24,551 nucleotides of DNA. It comes from Ophioceras dolichostomum (lineage: Eukaryota > Ascomycota > Sordariomycetes > Magnaporthales > Ophioceraceae). Both the position numbers and the translations under genes were made by a program. Shown in pieces: positions 18,539 through 24,551 of this stretch. The notes under the pieces are model-generated. The model saw only the letters and a program-made list of their open reading frames with translations. It was not told the origin of the DNA and made no database searches. Position 1 is the stretch's first letter. Every line of letters begins with the position of its first letter. The stretch is taken from positions 7,376-31,926 of the forward strand of contig PYST01000403.1 of NCBI GenBank assembly GCA_003049485.1, given 5' to 3'.

Positions 18539-19522
18539 TCATTCAGGAAAGACCTCATGGCTCATCAGATCCAGCACAACCATATGCCCCGGCGCATGCG
18601 CCATAACCGTCCCCTTCAAACCCGCCTGCCGGACCGCCTCCTGAGGCGTGACGCCACAGCCCCAAAATACAGGCACGTACTCGTCCATCTCCTCGTCCAT
18701 CTCCCCCGGACCAAACAACATCTCCTCCTCCTCCTCCGATCCACCACCCCGAAGCAGCAGCAACCGCCGCGGCCCATCCCCGAACTCCGGCTTCGCGATA
18801 TCCCTGATCCCCAGCCTCCCCACCGCATCCCACCCCCACGCGACAGGCTCGCCGTGCGTGAGCCCGAACCTCCTCGTGACCTCCCGCACGCGCGCGACGC
18901 GGCGCGACGGGTACGGCCGCATCGACACCACCATCGTGGCGCCCACGAAGACGCCGGCGGGCATCAGCGGGACACCGGTGCGGTACATGGGCACGTTGCG
19001 GCCCTGCAGCGTGTGGCGCGGCGGCAGGCCCGCGGCGGACAGGGCGTCCTCGAAGGAGTAGGAGCAGCCGATCAGGAAGGCGACGTGGTCGTCGGGTTTC
19101 CACTCGGAGGCTATGTCCGTTTTCGTGTCGGACGACGGGACGCCGTCGACGTAGATGCGGTAGGCGGGGAAGTCGTGGCGGATGTCGATGTCCGCCGCCA
19201 CGGGCAGCATGAGGGGGGCAGTAGTGGTGGTAGTAGTAGTAGACGATGTAGCAGACGACGGCTTCTCGCTGGAGGTGGTGGCGGCGATGTGCGAGATCAG
19301 CTTGCGGAACTCGCCCGGCGACGCGGACTCCGCGAGGAGAGGGCAGGGTACGGGGTTGCGGGCGCAGAGGAGACGGAAGTCGGCTGAGTAGCGCTGTGGA
19401 AGCACGAGCAGGTTTGCTTGCAGGTATGAGGGTGCTAGGCCTGATGTCTGCGCCGTTAGGGCCTTGGTGCGCGCCGCGAGGCGGACCGAGAGGCCTGTCT
19501 TGAGGTCTTCGTCCGCTGTCAT
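18539..19522 (-). CDS. DUF1445 (UPF0317/YcsI, D-glutamate-cyclase-like) protein
   Basis: A single exon encodes 327 aa. The family signature is clear: QANLLVLP (35-42), CARNPVPCPLL (53-63), DIRHDFPAYRIY (113-124), AFLIGCSYSFEDAL (148-161), QGRNVPMYRTGVPLMPAG (173-190), VVSMRPYP (198-205), YVPVFWGCGVTPQ (282-294) and AHAPGHMVVLDL (308-319). Bacterial members are annotated as putative hydro-lyases, and the related domain of animal DGLUCY is a mitochondrial D-glutamate cyclase (D-glutamate to 5-oxo-D-proline), so amino-acid lactam chemistry is a reasonable inference. No signal peptide was seen. Two insertions relative to the usual bacterial core are visible: a Ser/Thr-rich run about residues 64-105 with seven consecutive Thr, and an acidic/Gly insert about 249-281 containing EEEEE. 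The ATG at 19522 is the first in frame. No bacterial-type neighbours. Confidence 0.88.
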   Translation of the reverse strand: MTADEDLKTGLSVRLAARTKALTAQTSGLAPSYLQANLLVLPQRYSADFRLLCARNPVPCPLLAESASPGEFRKLISHIAATTSSEKPSSATSSTTTTTTTAPLMLPVAADIDIRHDFPAYRIYVDGVPSSDTKTDIASEWKPDDHVAFLIGCSYSFEDALSAAGLPPRHTLQGRNVPMYRTGVPLMPAGVFVGATMVVSMRPYPSRRVARVREVTRRFGLTHGEPVAWGWDAVGRLGIRDIAKPEFGDGPRRLLLLRGGGSEEEEEMLFGPGEMDEEMDEYVPVFWGCGVTPQEAVRQAGLKGTVMAHAPGHMVVLDLMSHEVFPE

Positions 19523-20311
19523 CGCTGATGGTAGATTGATGAGGGGTGGTGGTGCTGGCTCTGTGCTGGACCCTGCCGAATTGCCTTGGGAAAAGATGGC
19601 AGCTTTGCTGATGTGAAGAAAGAGAGATCAATCTATGGTCGAGGCATGATTCTCCGTTTCCCCAGTAAGAATTGGGTGGGCGACTGGTGGGTAATATCCT
19701 CGTAGAGCTGCGTCAAGCTCGAGGGAGGGCTGAGAAGTAGGCAGGGTAGAAGCCTGGCTGCGATGCCGTTGATTGTTCCATGAATCGTAGCCAATCTTCA
19801 AAGGGTTTGTAGACTAATCTTCTCATGTCTCCTTCAACGTGTTGGAGGGTTTCGTTCAATGCATGGTGTTCCGTGTGCATCACAGCCTTAGCTCAAAAGT
19901 TCGTGGCAAGGCTGTGTGTACAGAGACGTACGCAGGCCCCACCATCCCCTCAGAGTCGGAGCTGATGTCCTACGACACTGATGATCGGGGACCCACTCCG
20001 ACGCCAAGCCTGCAAGCCACATGCACGATCGATGCCCCTATTCCGAGTTTCGCACGATTGGGTCGGTGACGGAGCAATTCGGAGCGGTTTTATATACAGG
20101 GCGCAGTTATCGAGGTTAGTCTTGTTGACGCTTCGCTTCTAGTGCCAGTCTAGCTCAGCTCCAGCAGCCCTTTCCCAATGCATTGACGGCGTTCGCCCAT
20201 CAATCAGTGATCGCACACCCCTGACGCCCACACGAGGCTCTATCTGTCTGACAGACAGCGGCCATTTCCCGTGCCTCACCTCGACAGGGAGTTGAAGTTT
20301 CTTTCTCCTCA
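19523..20311. other. Intergenic region between the DUF1445 gene and the Cys-rich secreted protein gene
   Basis: Both flanking genes are on the minus strand, so this carries the 3' flank of the Cys-rich gene and the promoter of the DUF1445 gene. No strong TATA was seen upstream of 19522. A plus-strand TATATA word lies near 20091-20096 without a gene after it. Frames inside are short and unsupported. Confidence 0.45.
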
Positions 20312-21110
20312 TCATGAGTCACCCAAGCTAAACGTCCACCTACTCCCATCAACCGGCCTCTTCCCTCCCTTCGTCGCCTCCGCCGCCCTCCCAATCCCCG
20401 CCCGATGATGTCTCCCTGCCGCCATCATCAGCGCACGCTTCGCATCCGCCGGGGGGTTCGAGCACGACCCCGACGACACCATTACGCACCGCTGGTCGCA
20501 GCACGTCGAGTCCTCCGTCATGCACCGCTCGCCTTCGCGGCAGTCCGCGTTCGTCTCGCAGTAGAAGTGGTCCTCGCAGCCCGCGCCCACGCGCACGTGG
20601 AAGCAGAACGCCCGCCCCGACGTGTCGACCGCGCAGTCGCACATCTCGTTCTCCCTGTCCGGGCAGCGCGCCAGGCTGTGGCAGCCCTGGGGCCGCTTGC
20701 CGGCGCACTGCGCGTCCGCGAGCACGGTCCTGTAGGCCGTGACAGTCGCGGTCTGGATGGCGTACGAGGTGGGCGTCGCCGCGAGGGTGGTCGTCGTTGT
20801 CGCGCAGTAGGAGGCATTGGTTAGGGGGGCCACTTCGACGGTGAGGGTTCGGGAGATGGTGATTGTGGTGTTACTGTTTTTTGACATATCGTGTGAGTCA
20901 ACGCTGTCTTGTTAGTCATCTGGGCTTCCTTCACTTCTTTCGGAGAGTGGGGAGCCTTCCCCGGCCAAGCGAGGGGAAAGGCGAATCGACTTACACCTGC
21001 GCCGGCGTTGCGGTCAAGACCAGCACGTTCCCGCAACCGCCGCTCTCCTGGCCGAGGGCTCCGTGAGCCATCAGCGTGAGGAGAGCTGCGAACTTGGTCA
21101 AGGCCGGCAT
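20312..21110 (-). CDS. Secreted cysteine-rich protein, two exons, family not recognised
   Basis: Exon 1 (21110-20995) encodes MPALTKFAALLTLMAHGALGQ, a signal peptide probably cut after Gly20, then ESGGCGNVLVLTATPAQ. A 91-nt intron (20994-20904; donor GTAAGT, branch GACTAAC, acceptor AGACAG) joins in phase 2 to exon 2 (20903-20312); the total is 235 aa. The mature part has a Thr/Val-rich stretch of repeated T-x-T words (about 50-90) and then a dense Cys block running from AQCAGKRPQGCHSLARC through CDCAVDTSGRAFC, CETNADC and CC, about 60-175. There are 16 cysteines in all, spaced like small disulphide-rich EGF- or dickkopf-like modules, but no exact domain was matched. The last 40 residues are basic and Ala/Gly-rich without Cys. 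A TATA box lies 105-115 nt upstream. A cell-wall or extracellular role is inferred from secretion. Confidence 0.8.
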
Positions 21111-21214
21111 GGCGGTGGTAACGTCTGCTGGTGACGGGGAGCTCTTACGATCCCAGTCAGATTCTCTGGGGCAATTCACATCTAAGCAGAAGGTTTTGTG
21201 CGATGTCCATCTAA

Positions 21215-21225
21215 CTATTATATAC
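21215..21225 (-). promoter_or_regulatory. TATA box of the Cys-rich secreted protein gene
   Basis: The minus strand reads GTATATAATAG, a strong TATA element, 105-115 nt before the ATG at 21110. This supports the exon 1 start chosen for that gene. Confidence 0.6.
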
Positions 21226-22253
21226 TTTGAGCATGCCTGGTGGTCAAGTGTCACCCATGACATGGTAGTCACGAGCTCGGGCATGGATTCCTCTTTCAAG
21301 GGAAGGTCGTCGTGGCAGCCGTATTTCTCCCCCACAAAGCGGCCGGGCAAATCGGCCGAGACTAAGGATGGAAGATCTCTAGCCCGCCCTCGAATCCCCA
21401 TCTTCTTCAGCCCACTGGCCACGGCAGATCGCTCTAGACGGGTCCGGCGCATCTCCTTATACCCAGAGCCACTGTAGACCGGAGCCTGACGAGGCCAGTT
21501 CCGTCATAAACAAGTCGCATGGTTATGAGACCTATACGGTGGTAAATGCGCCGGATAAGTCGAAACACCGAGGGCGGTGGATCTAGTAGATCGCGATCCC
21601 GCCCTTCGGGCTATTCCGGGAGGCTAAAGTCGGGAAATTTAGATATATCGCTGCTAGGTCTATTAGCCGGGCGAGCAGACCCGTCGTTCTAGAAGTTTTC
21701 CAGTTCGGTTGTCCCACCATCTCAGTACTGTGGTGATGAATTGCAGCCCCAGCTCACTACAGCCACCACACCTTGGAACGTGCCTACCGAGGTTGGGGGT
21801 AGCCAAATAAATACACATAGCCAATAGGAGTCCAGCTCAGCTAGCCCATGATTCACTCGCCATGTCGAGCGGCAGGGTTCAACCTACTCACAGCCCCTCG
21901 CAACGAAGGAGTTAAAAGGCTTCAGTTCCAGAAGAGACAATGCATCACCAGCAGAGCAGGTTGTACACACGATCCGCTCGCATGACCTGTGTAGGCTTCG
22001 CCGCGGATCCAGAATGAACACGTGGTGGGTGGGAGAGGCCGCACAGATAACGACGATGATCGGGCGTCCATTGCTCGGTCAGGGTATTAGTAGTGACGCG
22101 ATGGCATACTATCTGCCAGTCCCCCTCATCCATCAGACCCTCTAAAAAGCCTCAAGCCTTCTATCTTGGCGTCTATGAATCACATGTCTCGCCTCTCTCT
22201 CACTTTCGTGATGGAGACTCGGTCGACTCCGGTAACGAATGTTCTTTTGGGGA

Positions 22254-22274
22254 GGCCTAGTGCATCACTAGGCC
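22254..22274. repeat. Perfect 9-bp inverted repeat with 3-nt loop upstream of SSP-B
   Basis: GGCCTAGTG (22254-22262), loop CAT, CACTAGGCC (22266-22274), about 180 nt before the SSP-B ATG. G-rich sequence before the left arm and C-rich sequence after the right arm can extend the pairing with a bulged A. It may be a dyad binding site for a dimeric regulator or simply a hairpin. Confidence 0.65.
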
Positions 22275-22451
22275 CCCTTTCGAGGTTTCGATTTGTCCTA
22301 TGGACATAAAGGGAGGTCCAACCTCCTTTCAAAAAATTGCGTCGAAGAAGGACTGGCCATCGTCGAACCCCATCGACAATATCCCCCTTGTTTCTGCAGC
22401 TGGACGAATCTTTCTTTACTGATCATCTGCGAGTCGCCGACCGCCCACACG

Positions 22452-22720
22452 ATGGCTTCCATTGTTGATGTACTGTCCTTGCTGCTCATGCAGCTACTGG
22501 TGCCCCATGCCTTAGCTACCGACATTCCGGTATGTCCATTTGCTACCTCCAGGGCGACTTCTCGCCGAGCGCGGATTCCCGGCTTTTGCCATGTGATTTG
22601 TGCTAACGACTCGCCACGCAGCCTCCGAACTTCACAGACTTCGTGAGAGGTAATATTACATGGAGTGGTGAGGTTGAAATGGGATGGGGCGTCATCAATA
22701 TCACGGGTGTCTCCATTGCG
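22452..22720 (+). pseudogene. SSP-B: partial paralogue of SSP-A, first two exons only
   Basis: Exon 1 (22452-22529) encodes 26 residues, the same number as SSP-A, starting MASIVDVLSLLLMQLLVPHA; SSP-A has MAS, LMQ and P.A at matching places. Intron 1 is 92 nt (22530-22621; GTATGT, branch TGCTAAC, acceptor CACGCAG) at the identical position and phase. Exon 2 (22622-22720) encodes 33 residues with RGNITWSGEVEMGWG and ends VINITGVSIA, matching VNITGHSFQ of SSP-A; a GTACTG possible donor follows, as in SSP-A. No equivalent of SSP-A exon 3 (DIERQARQID...) was found. Instead the frame stays open through 23440 into LINE ORF1-like sequence. It is probably truncated by the retroelement; a short form ending after an acceptor at about 22828 is another possibility. 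Confidence 0.55.
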
Positions 22721-22864
22721 GTACTGATACTCCGTGTCCCCATGATAATGAACCACATGACCTCCCAACTCCCCTCATCCTTTCCTTTACATAAACACTT
22801 GGCGACTGCTACTGTTAGTGCAGCCCGCCAAACCACACATAAATTCTTAACACCCAACCACCAC

Positions 22865-24551
22865 GACAAAAGCACTCCCCCCCTCCCCCGGGCAGCGACG
22901 GCAATGTTGCCGGTGTCCCCTTCCCAGCCGTTTTCCCGCAATAATGCGGGCCTCGCCGCCATCCTCTCAAGCAGTCCATCGGCAAGGCGGATGATCCTCC
23001 CCCGGACCGGGAGCACAACGTGCCTCCAGGAAGGAACCCCTACCCCCGCACACGGCCCCAATGACAGAGACATCTCTCGCCACGCCAGCACCATCCCAGA
23101 CACCCCCCAGCTGGCCCCGTCCACCACCGAAAGGACTAAGGAACTCCTGGATGAAATCCGCCGGAATGTTGAAGCCGAAGAAAAGCTCTACTCGGATTTG
23201 GCGGCCCTACTCGATGCGTTCGTGGCAAACGCCTACCTAAAGCAAAAGGCCAAGGCAACAGAGATGGCCGAGGCGTATATGGACTACGTCCGGGAGGCAC
23301 TCCTGGGAGATCCCGCACCATTACGGTTACAAGTGCTCCCGCGCCCAGGAACAAGCCTCCCACCGCGCCCCCAACCGCCTCAACCACCCCAACCGCGCCG
23401 CTGTACCGCGCCGTGGCCAGCGGCCAAACAACAACAATGATCAGACCGCGGAAGGGCCCGGGCCAACCCGGCCGACCCCACCAGGCCAGACCAGGACACC
23501 CCGGCCGGCCCAACCTAGTTGCGCCGGGCAACGTCCACCTAGAACGACCCGATTTCCGGGTGTTCGTCCGAATGCCGCAGGAACGCCTCCCCTGGGCCCA
23601 GCGATAATCCTCATACGGGATCCGACAAGCCCTAACAAAGGAATTGGCATTCTTGCCAACAGATATCCCAGACGCCCATGTAATCCCCACGGGGCTAGCT
23701 ATAAGAGCCAGCTCGGTAGAGATCCAAACGCTTTTAGTAGAGAAGCGGAAAGAAATCTGCCAATTGTTTCGGTGCTACAACGGTGGAGAAACCAGCCACC
23801 TGGCATATTTACGCTATCGCGGGCTGCCCGGCCACGCTCTCCAACCTGGAAGGGGCAGAGGTCCCGGTAACGGAAGCCCTTGTCCGGGAGGAAGTGGTCA
23901 TCAAATCGGGCAGACAGCCCGTAAGCGTCCGGGCCTCAAAGAACGGACCTGACCACGTTGGCAAAAGGACCTAGATCGTCTCCTTCCAAGACAAAACTCC
24001 CTCGTTCAGACTCTGGGGGATCTCAGCCCTCGTCCGGCTGATTACGAAGAAACCCTCGACTATCAGGCACAACCCAGGATGCCAAGGGTACCACGCAGGG
24101 AGGTCCTGCGTAAGGAAGAGCCGCTGCGGCCACTGTGGCAAGCCCATCGACGAGAACCATGCCGAGCCATGCCAAAGGCCGGCACAATGCGCCAACTGCT
24201 ACGGACCTTTCCCGGCAGACCACGACAAATGCGCAGCCAGACCACACAGGGCCGACAGAGCGATCAAAAGGCTCTCAAAGAAGGANAGAACCATGCCGAG
24301 CCATGCCAAAGGCCGGCACAATGCGCCAACTGCTACGGACCTTTCCCGGCAGACCACGACAAATGCGCAGCCAGACCACACAGGGCCGACAGAGCGATCA
24401 AAAGGCTCTCAAAGAAGGAGCTCAGCGCAGTCCACTACATAGGGGCAAAGGCATGGAAGGCACAAAACCAACCTACACAAGCAAACTCCCTCCCCCCGAT
24501 CAGCACCGAACCCCCTGCAGCCCCAATGGCCACGGAACCTAGACCCGAAGC
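22865..24551 (+). mobile_element. Degraded Tad-type LINE (non-LTR retrotransposon), ORF1 region, truncated by window end
   Basis: Joined frames read like the gag-like ORF1 of fungal Tad1-clade LINEs. A helical N-terminal part (about 23113-23310, TERTKELLDEIRRNVEAEEK) is followed by a Pro-rich linker to a stop at 23438-23440. The RNA-binding-like core LERPDFRVFVRMPQERLPW in frame 1 is cut by TAA 23605-23607. After a shift near 23770-23790, frame 2 gives WHIYAIAGCPATLSNLEG and VREEVVIKSG, then TAG 23972-23974, then IVSFQDKTPSFRLWG, and three Cys-rich zinc knuckles (GCQGYHAGRSC, RCGHCGKPIDENHAEPC, QCANCYGPFPADHDKC, to about 24230). The reverse transcriptase ORF2 would lie beyond the window. The 5' boundary is uncertain and could be anywhere from about 22740 to 22900. 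Stops fit CpA-to-TpA mutation. Not functional as shown. Confidence 0.75.
24153..24419. repeat. 133-bp perfect direct duplication separated by a single N (likely assembly junction)
   Basis: Bases 24153-24285 and 24287-24419 are identical in my base-by-base reading, starting AGAACCATGCC and ending AAGAAGGA, with one N at 24286 between them. The 134-nt offset breaks the LINE ORF1 frame, while treating the two copies as one keeps the frame open through the zinc-knuckle region and beyond. This is what two contigs with an unmerged overlap look like after scaffolding. Confidence 0.9.

Larger units (their letters stand above)
21111..22451. other. Divergent intergenic region between the Cys-rich gene (-) and SSP-B (+)
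   Basis: It holds the TATA box and leader of the minus-strand gene at its left end and the SSP-B upstream region at its right end. In between are AT-richer words (GGAAATTTAGATATATCG near 21635), a short GCCC-TTC-GGGC hairpin near 21603-21613, and the CTAG-containing inverted repeat at 22254-22274. No coding frame is supported. Confidence 0.45.

Noticed and set aside
18557..19387. Plus-strand Arg/Pro/His-rich 276-residue frame
   Set aside because: Antisense to the DUF1445 gene, with composition typical of a GC-rich antisense frame.

Overview
The window looks like nuclear DNA of a filamentous ascomycete, most likely a Sordariomycete-type mould. Genes are far apart, introns are short (76-195 nt) with GTAAGT-like donors and CTAAC/CTGAC-like branch sites, coding DNA is GC-rich, and the families present are typical fungal ones: a Zn2Cys6 regulator, a Crh-type GH16 enzyme with a CBM18 chitin-binding module, small secreted proteins, and a Tad-type LINE whose stop codons look like RIP damage. 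No rRNA, tRNA, CRISPR array or bacterial operon was seen.

Layout, left to right: the 3' end of an unrecognised acidic, low-complexity protein gene (+, 1-698); a 2.2 kb spacer; a SnoaL/NTF2-like small protein (+, 2954-3430); a 3.9 kb gene-poor stretch; a secreted RlpA-like double-psi beta-barrel protein (+, 7303-7734) followed by a polypurine tract; a broken GH16-CBM18-Ser/Thr-rich cell-wall gene (-, 11661-8642); a small secreted protein gene here called SSP-A (-, 12604-11937); a five-exon Zn2Cys6 transcription factor (-, 17192-13906); a DUF1445/D-glutamate-cyclase-like protein (-, 19522-18539); a cysteine-rich secreted protein in two exons (-, 21110-20312); a partial paralogue of SSP-A, here SSP-B (+, from 22452); and a degraded Tad-type LINE ORF1 (+, about 22.9 kb to the window end) containing a one-N assembly junction flanked by a 133-bp perfect duplication.

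No single pathway links the genes. The common theme is the cell surface and secretome: a cell-wall transglycosylase remnant, a DPBB protein, a Cys-rich protein and two members of what seems to be an unnamed small secreted family. These lie in an accessory-looking, transposon-invaded neighbourhood. The most original observation is the SSP-A/SSP-B pair. They share a 26-codon signal-peptide exon ending in a phase-0 intron and a second exon of 33-35 codons ending near an Asn-Ile-Thr-Gly motif. In SSP-B the expected third exon is not visible and the reading frame runs on into the LINE ORF1 frame.
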